From Manis javanica (taxonomy: Eukaryota > Chordata > Mammalia > Pholidota > Manidae): 64,000 nucleotides of DNA. The stretch lies in NCBI RefSeq assembly GCF_040802235.1, contig NC_133165.1, positions 12,681,623-12,745,622 on the forward strand, in the 5' to 3' direction. The position numbers and the translations under genes are program-made. The notes under the pieces are model-generated. The model saw nothing but the letters and a program-made list of their open reading frames with translations, made no database searches and was not told the DNA's origin. Shown here piece after piece: positions 48,061-61,619 of the stretch (position 1 is the stretch's first letter; every line of letters starts with the position of its first letter).

Positions 48061-48766
48061 CAAATGTCTCCTTTATAAGGTATTAAGTCAAATGTGTTTG
48101 TATCACCTGAAATATTTTTTAATACAGCATGATGCTAGAAGTACTACACTCAAAACAAAATGCCTTCCAATTCGGTCTTACTGAATTGGGCTAAATACTA
48201 CTCAAGAAAATAGAGCTGTTTGGATGGTCTTCAGGGAGAGTCATGGGATAATTATGCATGGATTTTATTATTCGCTCCAACTTCAAATTATTAAGATATG
48301 CAAATTCAGCTCTGTTTTTGTACAGTACCTGAACATGTTAACATTTTAACTCATAACAATATTTAAAAAGTCAATTTACTGTCAACACATTAATATGTAA
48401 GTTAGTATGTGTGAAATAATAATGTAAAGATAAGTACTACTAAATATTTAAAAGTATGCTAAAAAAATGTTTAAAAATCCCCAAAAGTAAAATATTTGAG
48501 TGGGATGTCTTCATTTTTCACAGTTTATCAGTATTAACATCTTAAAGGTTTTTTAAACATCTGTAATATATACTAAATGCCAGAAAACATCAATTATTTA
48601 ATATGTTTCATTCCTTTGTTCCTCCTTTCTATACAAGGTTAGGGAAAAAATCATGCTTGTATATTAATATGGCCAATCAAAAGTCTGACTAAAACAGAGA
48701 AAAGCAGCAGCCATAATACATCAGTCCAATGAAAACATAATGTTTATGAATACGTAGAAGCCTTAC

Positions 48767-49198
48767 TGTGGATAAAATGAGAGTTCTCACCTGGCCCTGG
48801 TTGACTAGCTCACTGCACACCTGTTGGCAATACATAGCTGTTGACTCTATATAAAGAGCTCCGTCCAGTGCTCTGGGTACAACACGGTGGCAGGGCTGCA
48901 AGGCTGCAGGAGAGCAGAGCAGAGGCTGGAGCGGTGGCAGTGCCGAAGACAGAGGCCCAGAGGACATCTGTGCAGGATGACTGTGCAGAGAGGCCCAGAG
49001 GATGGTTGTGCAGACAGAGGAGCCCAGAGGCAGAGACCAGCTTGCTGCATCCAACTCACTCTTAGTGAATGAGGTTCTAGTGACTGAGCTGCCACCTGGA
49101 AATAAAGTTGGGTATAACCCTTTCACCCAAGAATGTTTTGCTGTCAATTTCTTTGGTCACATTGAATCCATAGCAAACTTGCCTGGGGCTGAAACCCA
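48767..49198 (+). mobile_element. LTR-like element with minisatellite, copy 2
   Basis: A 432-bp element with TG...CA ends (TGTGGATAAAATG ... GGGCTGAAACCCA). It has a TATA box (tgactctatataaagagctc near 48,842), about 1.7 units of the 38-bp repeat (48,953-49,018) and an AATAAA signal near 49,099 (tggaaataaagttggg). It is inverted relative to the copy at 46,117-46,464. The U3-R-U5 layout is typical of an LTR. No clear target duplication. Confidence 0.7.
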
Positions 49199-51036
49199 TT
49201 GGCAAGAAACTTACAAATAAACGTGTTAAAAAATTCCCGCCATAAAAGGCAGTAGAGTCTTTTATGAAATGCAGTCTTCTGTGAAAAGGGGATCAAAAAC
49301 AGTAATACAAGTTTACAAGAGCCTTTACTTTACAATCCTTTGCTCCTAATCTGATCTAAATGACTTCCACCTGTCCCATAAACTGGGTGCAGCTTGTGCC
49401 TATATTTGAGAACAAAGAAACTTAATTTTTATGTTTTCTTATTTAGAGGCTTAAAACCTCTAGTTTTACGAATTAGATAAACAAATGGATCTGCTGGTGT
49501 TGAACTTTCTTTGACTAACAAAGCATTTTAATTCGTATGAACTATTTGGTTCATTTTAAAAGAAACAAAGTGATTTGATTATGAACATCATTTTCCTTCT
49601 CAACATTTTAAAGAGTTTTCAGATCAGTAAAATATGCATTCTTTTCATAATTAAAAGTCAATCCAAACAACTCTAAAAAAATTAAGTCTTTAAAAAGTCA
49701 ATTGAACTTTTAACTTAGTTATAAAAAAGGTCTGCAATAAAGAACATGAACAAGTATATTTATCATCAAATTGCAAAATAGAATATAATCATCTCCACAG
49801 AACTACAGAGTAGAGAGTGATCCCTTCTTTATATGTAATCCTTCAAGTGCACGCAAGCACCCACACACGCACACTTTCTTCAATGACAGAGAATGTAAGA
49901 ATAGTAGAATGTAAAGCTAAAATATACTATGGGATTTTCATGCTAAACATATTTAATACATATTTAATACAACAGTGGATTAAATACGTGAAATCATCTC
50001 AGCTTCCTTCTAAAACTAAATTTCATTAAAATAAATCTTTAATGGATAAACTCACAAGATAAATGGAATAGAAGCAGAGACAATACTGGCTGTAATATAA
50101 TAGCACATTTTGCAGGACGGAAGACAAATATGGGAATGACAACTTCCTTGGTACTTGAACAGGTTAAATCCTATGTAATAAAAATGCAAACTGTCCCGTG
50201 TAGCAAGTTGGATTTTCAAAATAATTCCTAAGACAGAGGAGCTTTAGGCACCACTTACCTCAGGTGACAAAAGAGAAAGATGAATCTAGAAACAAGAGCA
50301 GTAATCAATTCAGCGCAAAGAGCAGGCATGTGCTAATGTCTCATCTCCCACCCAAAAGCTGAATGAGCATGTCTGCTGCACTCTTGCAAAAGTGAAAATG
50401 TTATTTTCTGAAAACACTGAAGTTGATCAGTTTTACTACCAGAGCAGCAGGTATAGGAGGTGAGAGGTTCAGCTGTCAATATGAAAAGAGAGAGTTTGTG
50501 AAAACCTAAACCCCCTGCACTAGGAGCAGATGTCTTCTCCAGATAACTGATCCAAGGGAAAAAGCCCTCTAAAAGCCAACATTAAGTTTGTCAGGCTGCC
50601 GCTTAATCACTTCACAGAAAAGCCAACCAGGGACCGGAAATGACCACATAACAATCCACTTAAATGCTTTTCAGTTCCTTTCCCTTAAGTGTGAACAGGC
50701 TGGAAGGTATCAGCAGACATTCAAAAGAGCTGCTCACACACAAAAAGACCAACCAACAAATTACAAAAAAAAAAAAAAAGATACTGAGAGAACAATGAAA
50801 GGAGCAAACACATACACACATTATATCATTAATACTGCAGAAAATAAATTTACATAATTTAAATGAACTTTTTAAAGTTAAAGAGTTGAAAAATAAAGCT
50901 GAAGGAAATTATCCAGATGGTTAAATGGAAAAGAAAATCAGAAGGAAAAAAAGTTATTAAATTAAAAGACTGGGATCAGGCCAAATTTAATATGCAAACT
51001 CTGAGATTATTAAACACATAAAAATAAAAATAAAAC
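49199..51036. other. unassigned intergenic sequence
   Basis: No gene or known repeat seen. A short poly-A-rich stretch lies at 50,764-50,779. Confidence 0.45.
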
Positions 51037-51348
51037 TGGGGCTAAAATTGCAGTATTTCTAGAACCTCTTGCTTGGCATTAGTACATCTCTTTATCAACA
51101 GGTGTTTCTAAGGGGGTGGAGAGTAGTAGCCATCTCCTTATCAATGGGTCATTACATGGATCAGCAGGGCTTATCTGGACTGGAGAGGTTGGGGGGACTA
51201 TTCACTAGCTTCTGTTGCAGCAGGAGAGAGAGAGACACACGGGATGACTGCTTGTAAGCAATAAATGGGTTTTAAACTTTGTTTCTCCCTTTGACTGATT
51301 TCAGTTTCAAAGTATTTTGACCTGGAATTTCCCCTCCCTGAAGTTACA
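51037..51348 (+). mobile_element. solo LTR, family X, copy 2
   Basis: A 312-bp element, starting tggggctaaaattgcagtat and ending ctgaagttaca, with an AATAAA signal (agcaataaatggg). It has the same order as the copy at 25,246-25,566, with moderate divergence and small indels. Flanks are A-rich, so a target duplication cannot be judged. Confidence 0.7.
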
Positions 51349-51400
51349 AAAATAAACAGAAAAGAAGGAACAGGAAAGTATCAAATAGCATTTTTAAAAG

Positions 51401-52104
51401 CATTGACAACAATGCTCAAAATAGAAACACCATTTGACCCAGGAATTCCACTCCTAGGAATTTACCCTAAGAATGCAGCAGCCCAGTTTGAAAAAGACAG
51501 ATGCACCCCTATGTTTATCGCAGCACTATTTACAATAGCCAAGAAATAGAAGCAACCTAAGTGTCCATCAGCAGATGAATGGATAAAGAAGATGTGGTAC
51601 ATATACACAATGGAATATTACTCAGCCATAAGAAGAAAACAAATCCTACCATTTGCAACAACATGGATGGAGCTAGAGGGTATTATGCTCAGTGAAATAA
51701 GCCAGGTGGAGAAAGACAAGTACCAAATGATTTCACTCATCTGTGGAGTATAAGAACAAAGAAAAACTGAAGGAACAAAACAGCAGCAGAATCACAGAAC
51801 CCAAGAATGGACTTACTGTTACCAAAGGGAAAGGGACTGGAGAGGATGGGTGGGAAGGGAGGGATAAGGGTGGGGAAAAAGAAAGGGACATTACTATTAG
51901 CATGTGTAATGTGGGGGTGTGCATGGGGAGGGCTGTACAACACAGAGAAGACAAGTCATGATTCTACAGCATCTTACTATGCTGATGGACAGTGACTGTA
52001 ATGGGGTTTGTTGGGGGGACTTGGTGAAGGAGGGAGCCTAGTAAACATAATGTTCTTCATGTAATTGTATTTATGATAACAAAATTAAAAAAAACATTGA
52101 CAAC
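51401..52104 (+). mobile_element. 5'-truncated LINE-1 (684 bp) with target duplications
   Basis: L1 ORF2 end and 3' UTR on the plus strand (51,411-52,094), including 'tttgacccaggaattccac' and 'gaatattactcagccata' phrases, ending in an A-rich tail. A perfect 10-bp duplication, cattgacaac, lies at 51,401-51,410 and 52,095-52,104. ORF2 is broken by an early TAG (aagaaatag near 51,541). The clean duplication and low divergence suggest a fairly recent insertion. Confidence 0.95.
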
Positions 52105-53910
52105 TGAAAATATGATTTCCCATACTGAAATGGCCAACTGAGATTCTTATAAAAGAAATTAATACACACACACATTCTAAGCCTATGATGGTGAAATTTT
52201 ATAACACCAAGTGAGATAGGTGGAAATGAATATAAATATATCTGTCTTATAATAGGAAAATAGATAATTAGTAAATTTAATAAATGTAGACATAGTATAA
52301 GCCAAATTTTAATACACTGATCTAACAACTAGCTAGAAGAACTGAAATTATTAAAAATGGAAAGCAGATGAAGAGAAGAAAAGTGGCATAGGAGAGTGCT
52401 TATGTGACAAATGTTTTATACTGACTTTAAAATGAAATAAATATATCCCTTCACTTAAAATTAAAATTTAATAGTTAAAACAAATAAAATAATAAGTAGG
52501 CCGGAACTGGATGAAAAGAACCTTGAATGTCTGGCTAGTTATTTCAGAATGTCACTAGGCACTGGTGGGGCCATCGAATATTTCATTATCAGGCATCAAT
52601 GCCATTGATGTAGTCACTGGTTTTTCACCCCATTGCTACCATCTCTTTCCCAGCTACATGGATTTTGAGTTTTCACTGTTCAGGGGAGATAGACAAGAAG
52701 AAGATGAGTCTAACTGAACGCTCATCTTATATTTACAGACAAATAAAGATCTTCTGGCACATTTCTTTATCCTTTATTTATTCACATCCTTTTCAATGTC
52801 CTTGTTGAATAAAATATCCCCTGTTATTCTCTAAAGCACAGGTTTATATGACTTGCTTTTGACATTTTATAATTTCTTGTGATAATGAGAAATACAGTGA
52901 CCTCAGAATATAATTTATTATGCACAATTGCTAGAATTTTTGTACACAATAGAAAATTGTGCCTAATTATACTTATTAGCAATCTTCACATGAAAACCAG
53001 TCTAAGATTTTTTTGTATTATTTTCAAGTTGTACTTTAGTAATAGGTCAGTGCATTTTAATATTGATACAAAAATAGATAATTAGACAAAATGTGTCAGC
53101 ACTTTATCTACAACCAGGATACTACGCTGACTTCTTAGAAACATGGGACTGTTTATACAATAATAAAAGGAAGTAGGCAATTTTGTTTGATTTTATGATT
53201 TTTCTTGTAGCTTGCATGAAGAAATAGAGGTTAATACCATTCAACAGCAAAGATCAGTGCTTAAGTTTATTTAAAAAGCAACTTTTTGTAGCTGAATCAT
53301 TTGAAAAGATACTTTTTATGCAAATGCTCTCACTTCAGGATTAAAACAAGGTTTAAAAAACTACAGAAATTAAACCAAATCTCCCAAATTTAGCTCAGGA
53401 AATTTATATTATCTAATTTCTATGAAATTAAGTGCTTTTTAAAAGTATAACATACCTGGTTAGTGATTTTTTTTTAATAATTCTATTTTGAGTCTCTGTC
53501 TCTGAAAGAAACAGGATGGAGACATTTAAGTGGACTAGATGGATATTAAGAACCTTAGATTTTGGGTCAATATCCTTAATTATAAAATGGGAAGTTTGAA
53601 TAAGGTAGTTTAATGCATAACTAGGAATTATCACTATGGAGATAAATTGTTTCTTCTTGATATAGGAAAACATTTTTAATATCAAAAGAAATGAGGTAGA
53701 GTCTATTTTCATTAAGCTTTTTAAATTTCCCTAAGTACTAAATATATTATACAACATATTAGGTCCATTATTCTAAGTATATCATGACTACAAATACATT
53801 CCTACTAACATACTACATTATATATATAATTTAAATTTACCTGACAACAACAATAAATGCCATTGAAAATCAGAACTCTTTTCAGTTCTTTTTTAAGGAA
53901 ATAGCATGCG

Positions 53911-53959
<49 letters not shown>

Positions 53960-55479
53960 TCTCATCCATTGTTTTTAGTTTACTGAAATACTACTATTCT
54001 ATTTAGTTATGAAAATAGAACAATATAGCTTTCATGGCATAAACAAAAAGTTATATATGAAAACAAAAAAAATAATTTTCTTACAGTGTTATAATTTTAG
54101 AAGAATCCGAACAATGAGAAAGGGGTCCAGGAATATTAAAAGTAAAAAGAGCATTCCCACTACAGTGGGATAAGCTGAATTTTGGAGAAGAAAAATTGCT
54201 GAAGTAAATTTTTGAAGAAGCATGAATTATTGGTATTAAATTGCTTTATAAAGGACATCTTATTTCATTAAAATCTAACATTGCTGAAGTAGGTTCTACT
54301 TTGGAAAATTATGGAAGTAAAAGTAGTACCAAATGAAAGATACTGTGCAGTTTAAGTTTATTTAAAGTAGCGTGGGGAGTTGAGACACTCTATAATTGAA
54401 TCTCTCAAAGAAACAGTAACTACAAGTTGAGTCAGAGATGGGCTAAGAAATACAAAGATAAATACCTACAATTTCCTTCCACAACAATCACTAAAAAGAG
54501 CCAGAGAAAAGAGAGAATATTGATTTTTCATAAGTATGTATTTGGGATTTGAACCAATTTTGTTTAACTATCATGGTACAGGATACCCTAAACAATATAA
54601 AATTTGTATGAGGCCATGATACAGTCATCCCATTTTATTTCTTTATTCAAAGAACAAAAGCAAACACGAGTCATAGGGCAGCATATATTTGAATTTGTTA
54701 CCTAAGAAGTACACCAAAAACAAAAAATATGACCCCCAAATTTTTTCAAAATACATAATTAAGTCCCCTTAGCATTTCCAAATTGTTTATTTTCTCAAAG
54801 TTATTCTCAGTTCTTCAGCTTGTAACATTATAAAAAATGATCTCCATGAAATATTTGGGAAAAATTTATTTAATAAAAGGTTTTTTTCCCTAGAAGACAT
54901 CTCAGAATCTTTCATATGGGAAAGAAAATTATAAATCTCCATGTGGACATGCGTTATATACCATGTTCACCTAGCTGAACATGGAGTGTGAGTATGCAGC
55001 ATTGCAGGAGACCACACGGTTCCATACAGAAGTGGTTAAGGGTCTCAAGGAGACTTGGTGGTGATAACTGCAATACCCTTAAAGGAACTTGTGGTGGTAA
55101 CCTGAAGGACTGGAGGGAAATGTTATGAGGCTCTCCTTGAATCTGTGGTGATCTGTTACTTTCTTGATTAATAAAATAAGACCCTGTACCAGCTTCAGAT
55201 CTACCTTTTAAGAATAATGGCATCTCTACCTTGTTTGCTGGTCACCCTCATTGGCCATTTAAGAAGTTCAACTTTTCTAATACAAGGAAAAGTTGGGGTT
55301 CCATGAGAATATGTGGAATGGAGAGGGGAGGGACCAAGCTGAACCCAGCTTCTGGCCACTACTTCCAAATCACTAAATAAGTGATTTAAACTATCTTGGA
55401 CTTTCCAAATCAGGCCAATTGTCAGAAAATTACCAGCGAGTAACTCCAGTTTTGACAACATGGGAAGCAGAAAACTAGC
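52105..55479. other. unassigned intergenic sequence
   Basis: AT-rich, no gene. Contains the purine-pyrimidine tract at 53,904-53,957. The 55,210-55,470 part has no recognised repeat, though an MLT1-type tail follows. Confidence 0.45.
53904..53957. repeat. alternating purine-pyrimidine tract (GC)n(AC)n
   Basis: The 54-bp run starts gcatgcgcgcgcgcgc and then becomes (ac)n without interruption. Strict alternation of purine and pyrimidine favours left-handed Z-DNA, with the GC part as a likely nucleation site. Confidence 0.9.
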
Positions 55480-55572
55480 TCACCCAAACCCTGCCTGAAT
55501 TCTTGAGAGACATAATGAATGACTTGTTTTAAGCCACTGCAGTTTGGGTTAGTTTACAGAAATAGATTCCCA
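55480..55572 (+). mobile_element. MLT1-type LTR 3' tail
   Basis: 'cttgttttaagccactgcagtttgggttagtttacag' near 55,525-55,561 is the conserved MaLR LTR end. The 5' part is too diverged to define. Confidence 0.6.
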
Positions 55573-57069
55573 GAAGAAAAATCACCATGCCTTTGGAATC
55601 ACTACCTGCCAAAGGTCAAATTCAAGTGCCATACTAGTCTGTTTTTGTCTATTCTTCCAGTTTGAGTTCATCATGAGAAGCCTCCATGTTTTTATATAGT
55701 TTTACTTAACATCATACATTTCATACCATAAATAATTGGTATTCCCTAAAAATATTACTACATAGCTCTGTGAATAATCCAGTAATTATTATAGTATAAA
55801 CCATGTAGGAATTTGGATTTATTTCATAACCACTCAATAACTTAGGAAACACAGAAATATTGTCCAACACAAAAAGACAAATCACACTTCATTAAAAAAA
55901 GTGTAAGCCCAAATTTCTAACATCAGTTTGAGTGACTAAACGATTAATATTTGCATTAAAGCTAACTTTAAACTAAGGAAATACTTAGAAAACAAAATAG
56001 AAACTGTAGTCACCAATACTGGATTATAAACTTCAATGATGCTAAGAGATTAGATCTTAATTGTTCTCAGAACAGAAAATAACTAATTTTATAATAGAGG
56101 TGCTAACTAATGCAATGTTGTTAATCATATTGCAATATATCAATGTATCAAATCAACGGTGTTGATATACACAATGTTATGTGTGTTATATCTCAAATCA
56201 AATAAAATGAAATAAAACAAAAATAGTTGTACTGAGGCTTTTGTATGGAAACATTTAAATTTAAAAGAAATCATCAATGTGATTTTGCAAATTGATAGTT
56301 ATTTATTATATATTTTCACAGCTAGTTAGTACAAGAGATAGGTGTCATTTAAATATGTGTTATCAAAGGCAGAAATTAATACATTTTAAATATAGAAAAT
56401 AAATATTTCCCAACTGCAAGAAGTAACAGTAGAGTGTATGATTGAAAGTCTATTCTTAATCTAAGATTCTGATTTGAAATGGGTTTTTAGTAAAGCCAAA
56501 ATGATTCTTCTTTTTGAATCCAAATTAATCTGATGAAGTCAAATTGAAATAACTTCCAAATATTTATTCCGTCCAGGTTCAAAATTTATTGAACTAACCA
56601 TCAGTTTCAATGTTTTCTTCACATAAAAATTGCTACAAACTGATAAAATACTATTTTTTAAATGCTTAGTCCATTTCTAGCTGTAAGTGTTGTCAAGACT
56701 GTCACCCACCACTGAGTGACATTTCCAGTTACTAGTTGAAGGTACAGTATCTTTAAGAGAAATTAATTTAGATCAGTGATTTAAATGTCACCAAAGTAGT
56801 TTCCTCTAAATTTTTATAAGGTGTTGATACACCTGTATTTGGGAACTAATGTCAAATGATGGTTTTTAATTGAAAAATAATAAATTTATAAATCATGTAT
56901 CCTTGACAAACTCTAGTTACTTACACAGGTAATTAATTTTAATTGCACAACAAAACACACAGTATAATTTAAAGAGGAATTAACCTATCTGCAAAATACC
57001 CTATTAAGAGGATTAAAAGATAAGATATGGATTGAGATAAAATATTTTCAAAGTACTTATCTGACAATT
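55573..57069. other. unassigned AT-rich sequence
   Basis: Very AT-rich. No gene or clear repeat recognised. Confidence 0.45.
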
Positions 57070-58140
57070 AGTATATAGTATATGTAAACAACTCTCAAAC
57101 TCAACAGTTAACAATCAAGGAATCTAAATAGAAAATGGTCATAAGACAGGAAGTAGGATTTCACTGAAGAGGCTATATGGATGACAAATAAACACACAAA
57201 AAGATGTTCAACATCATTACCCATCAGGGAAACGTAACTTAACCACAGTAACATATCACTACCTATCAGAATGGCTAGTATTTGTAAATGTTCATAGCAT
57301 CAAATGTTGGCAAAAATGTGGAAGAACTGGACTACTCACCCACTGCTGATGGGAAACTAATATGTACAGCTGCTCTGGAAAATAATATGACAAGATTTTG
57401 TAAAAATAAGTATGTGTTTACCAAAAATACCAACATTTGCACTCTCGGATATTTGTTACAGATAATGACAACCTATATTCAGATAAAAACCTGACATGAA
57501 TTTTCATAGAACCTTTATTCATAAAAGCCCCAAACTAGAAATAACTGAAAAATCCTTCAGCAGGTGAGTAATTAAACAAATTGTGGTACATCCATACCAG
57601 GGAATTCTACTCAATATAAAAGAACAAACTACTAATATACGCAACTGCGGTGGGTCACAAGTGAGTTATGAAGAGTGTAAAAAGAATGATCACAAAAGGT
57701 TACATATCGGATAATTCCACTTATGTAGCCTTCCAGCAATGATAAAATTAGAGGAACAGAAATTATAGACAATATAAATGGTTGCCAAGGGTTGGAGAAT
57801 GGGGAACAGGGAGAGATGTGGCTGAGTCTATGAATGGTAGTGTGAAGGATCCTTGTGGTAGGATTTTTCTGTATCTTGACTGTGGTGGTGGATACAAAAC
57901 AGTTCATGGAATAAAATGTAGGTAACTAATTTCATGTTCACATATAAATGAGTGCGTATAAAACTAACAAAATATGAATAAGTTTGGTAGATTGTATCAA
58001 TGTCAGTTTACTGGTTTTGATATTGTTTTGTAAGATATTACTACTGGGGAAATTGGTTACAACGCTTATGGGATCTCTTTGTACTATTTATTACTATTGC
58101 ATGTGAATGTACAATTTTCTTAAACTAATGTTTTTAAAGA
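57070..58140 (+). mobile_element. old L1 3' fragment
   Basis: Colinear, eroded L1 ORF2 C-terminal and 3' sequence: 'aaaaagatgttcaacatcattacccatcaggga' (57,199), 'gtggtacatccataccagggaattctactcaat' (57,584), 'ggataattccacttatg' (57,708), then the 'gttgccaagggttggagaatgggg' 3' UTR phrase (57,781). All frames are closed. Confidence 0.8.
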
Positions 58141-59159
58141 AATGTAATGAAAACACTACATATCATTAGAATTAATATAAAATATGGAAGGGAGGTATAC
58201 TGAGTTAATTGCCTTTTTATCCTATCTTCTATTGCTGTCCCCTCCTGCTGCACTGTACTCTTCACATGTCAAGCTTACTCATAACTCAGGGTTGATTACA
58301 TTCAAACTATTTATGACATCAAAAGAGTAGAAAAGTCAGAAATATCAATTATATGATTTATTATATACTAAGCTAAAATAATTAAATGAATGCTTGCAAA
58401 AGAGAGAATATATATTATTTGAATTTTAGGGGCCAAGACTTAGTGAACTTATGGCCAAGTCTACCAGATTTCATTAAAAACAGACAAAAAAGTTTTTCTT
58501 TTAAAACAAAACCTGGTCCGATTTTTCTAAAATCAACCAAAGGTTTCAAGTGAAAAACTTCATAAAACTTAACCAGCTATATCTAATCTCCCTCTTCTAT
58601 TATTTGTCACCAGTTGGTTTGTTTTCTATACCATAAATCTGTTTTATTGCTACTAACTAAATGTTAATATTCTATAAATGAACGTTGCAGTGGTATATTG
58701 TTCTGCAAAAGGTTAAACTACAAGCTTTATATAAATCAAACAGATGGAAAGTATCATCAACCATGCTGGAATGGTTTTAATATACCTGAAATAGTCTTTA
58801 TGTTTTTCTCATTATGCTATGTCATAAACCCTGATACAAAATTTTTTAGAGCTCTGATACAGTCATACTCCCCAAAACTAAATGTTCTTTTAAGGCAGAT
58901 TGAGTCCAAGATATGGCTCAGAAAATGAAATTCAACTCTATATGGATTGTACATGTTATGATAAAATGAAAAGGTTAGTATGTAACAGGTTTATTAATGT
59001 GTCTTAAAGATGGTCATAGGGGTAAAATTATGTTTTCTTTCAAAAGTAATGAGTTAGTTTTCTTTTTTACAGAGATAACTCATGTTTAATGTTTAATTTT
59101 ATTTTCATGGCCTCAGTTTTGGAATACTCCAGGAACACCATCCACATACAGTTCAGTAT
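58141..59159. other. unassigned intergenic sequence
   Basis: AT-rich sequence. No gene or repeat recognised. Confidence 0.45.
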
Positions 59160-59653
59160 AGCGTAGTCCCCCCTTATCTGTGAGTGATACATTTCAAGAC
59201 CCCAAGTGGGTGCCTGAAACCAGGTAGTACTGAACGGTATGTATTCTGGGCTTCTTCCTATACAGACATGCATATCATAAAGCTTAATTTATAAATTAGG
59301 CACAGTAAAAAATTAACAACAATGATAATAAAACAATTATAATATACTTCATTAACAATATAACAATATACAATATTCTACAATTATAACAATATACAAC
59401 GTGAATGTGGTCTCTTTCTCAATATATCTGACTGTACTATACTCACCCTTCTTGTGATTATGTAAGATGATAAAATACCTATGTGGTGAGGTGAAGTGAG
59501 GTGAATGACATAAGCAATGTGACCTAGCATTAGGCTACTGCTGACCTTCTGGCAGTTTGCGAGAAGGATCATCTGTTTCCCAACCATGGTTGATGAAGGT
59601 TAACTAAAACCGCAGAAAGGGAAACTGTGTATAAGGGATAAGAGGGGCCTATT
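59160..59653 (+). mobile_element. Tigger-like (TcMar) nonautonomous DNA transposon
   Basis: Starts with 'gtagtccccccttatctgtg' and ends with 'ggataagaggggcctatta', imperfect inverted ends, next to TA dinucleotides as expected for the mariner superfamily. The interior has phrases known from a mammalian Tigger MITE: 'tttcaagaccccaagtgggtgcctgaaacc', 'gtggtgaggtgaagtgaggtgaatgac' and 'aaaccgcagaaagggaaact'. No transposase frame remains. Confidence 0.78.
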
Positions 59654-60429
59654 ATTTATGACATTCACTGGGGTTAAGGCATAAACTCATGGCTTTAAGC
59701 AGGAGATATCAGAGGTCATAACCAAAGAGGTGACAAAGTTAAAAAAATAAAAAACAAATAGTAAATAAAACAATGTGTCTGGATTGGGACTTGTGGCCAT
59801 GTCTTTGACAAATTTTTAGAGACATCTGGACACGAGATATATTATGGAGACTCAAGAACTCAGAAGACTCCCTAGAATGATAAGAACACTCCAAGCATCA
59901 CGCTACCCAAATACCTCTGAACCCTTTCCACACACCAGGGGAAAGTGCTTTTCTAGGTCAAGGTTCCCAATTTGTGGGTTTTCCCTCAAGTAGCTATGTT
60001 GGACAAGAAGTAGCCAAATAGTGAAGATATGTAACCACATAATTTGCTATTTATACTGACATAACAAAAATGAAGGGGTGCAATATGTAGGAACTTGTCA
60101 AATGTCAGGCATGAGCTGGTTCAAGGTCATATTTAAATATGATTTTTGATGTCACACACATGATGGGAAGAGTAGAGAAATACAATTTCTTTTTCAGTAT
60201 TTTTAGGTCAGTTAGTCTAAAACACACAGTGCTTAAGGCAAAAAAACAAATGCTAACATTAGTGGAGAGGGGTCATATAATCATAGAGAAAAAACTGAAA
60301 GGAATAAAAACATGAGATTCAAAAGAAAGGACAGGAATTACAGTGGGCATATGACTTAGTTTCTGCAGGTCCAGTGCAGTCAACATGAACACAAGTTCTA
60401 CCTTTTCATATGAGGCTTTGCACAGCAGA
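59654..60429. other. unassigned intergenic sequence
   Basis: No gene or repeat recognised. Confidence 0.4.
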
Positions 60430-61260
60430 TGACGTTTGATTGTGTTCTTCAGGTTTTCTATGTTCATATCAATCTCTGCCTACTTGTTCTATCAGTTACT
60501 AAGAGAAATGTTGAAATCTTTAGTCATATTTGTAGATGGATGTATGTCTCCTTTTCATTATGTCAGTTTTGTGCCATGGATTTTGTTATTAATATATACA
60601 AGTACTGGATTGCCGTATCTTTTTGAAGAATTGATTGCTTTTCCATTATAAAATGTCCCTTCTTATCCCATTTATGCATCTTGCTATGAAGTCTGCTCTT
60701 TTAATTTTAATATAGAACACTTCAGCTACCTTATGATTAGTGTTAGCATAGAGCATAGAACCTTTCCATGTTTTCTCTCTTAGCTTGTCTGTGTCTTTAC
60801 AATTTATGTGGTTTTCTTGTAGACAGCACATTGCTGCACTTTTATCCAATCTGACAAAGTGACATTTAATTGGAGTGTTTAGGCCATTCGTACTTAATGT
60901 AATTATTGATATGATTGCTGTAAATTTACCACCTCTATATGTGTTTATTCTTTGTCTAAACTTTTTATTATTGTTCTGTATTTCCTCTGGCTTTTCTTCT
61001 GTCCGAGCATTTAAAAAAGTCTCCCTATCCCAGATTCATTTGAACTCATCTACCATGCTTTGTGAACTCTGGAATCACTTATACTACAGCTTTTAATCAT
61101 TCTTGCCCAGACTCACAGTTTCACCCTATATATTTGCAACTTCATATTTAGCAATGACTTCAAGGAGAATGATAATGTTGATTTTAGGAACTCTTTCCCC
61201 TAAAGAGTTCTCTCCTGTCTAATATTCTGCTCCCACAAATTCTAGCCACCTCTGCTGCTC
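60430..61260 (-). mobile_element. old L1 ORF2-region fragment
   Basis: Antisense L1 phrases in order: 'atcaatctctgcctacttgttctatcag' region (60,470), 'tgaagtctgctcttttaattttaatatag' (60,688), 'tgtggttttcttgtagacagcaca' (60,807), 'ggagtgtttaggccattcgtacttaatg' (60,872). These correspond to the ORF2 endonuclease/RT region. No frame is intact. Confidence 0.75.
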
Positions 61261-61619
61261 TAGACTTGAATTTCTAACTAAGAAAGACTGCTGTGTTCTG
61301 CTTCAATACTCATGCTTGCAGCTGTGCCCAGAAAATGTCTCTAGGCACAAAGGCAGGTGATTAGAGACTTTTTGTTGTCTGCTTCCTTCTCTCAGGCATC
61401 ATTGTCTTGGACTACCTGTTTTTGTGATATAATTGTTTTATGTATTTTGTACAGTTCTCTGACTGCATATGATAGGATAGTAATTCTAGTGTTAATACTT
61501 GACCATGATGAAAAGAGAGAATTTTCATTAACCATTCTGGGTGAGATAAGAATCTGTGTAATGAATGATACTAGTTTTAATACATAATGATTAGGCAAAG
61601 CAGGTGAAAATACAGTATT

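Noticed and set aside
48841..49147. Overlapping frames on both strands in the LTR-like element, with repeated residue patterns
   Set aside because: The repeats come from the 38-bp minisatellite being open in several frames, not from a protein.
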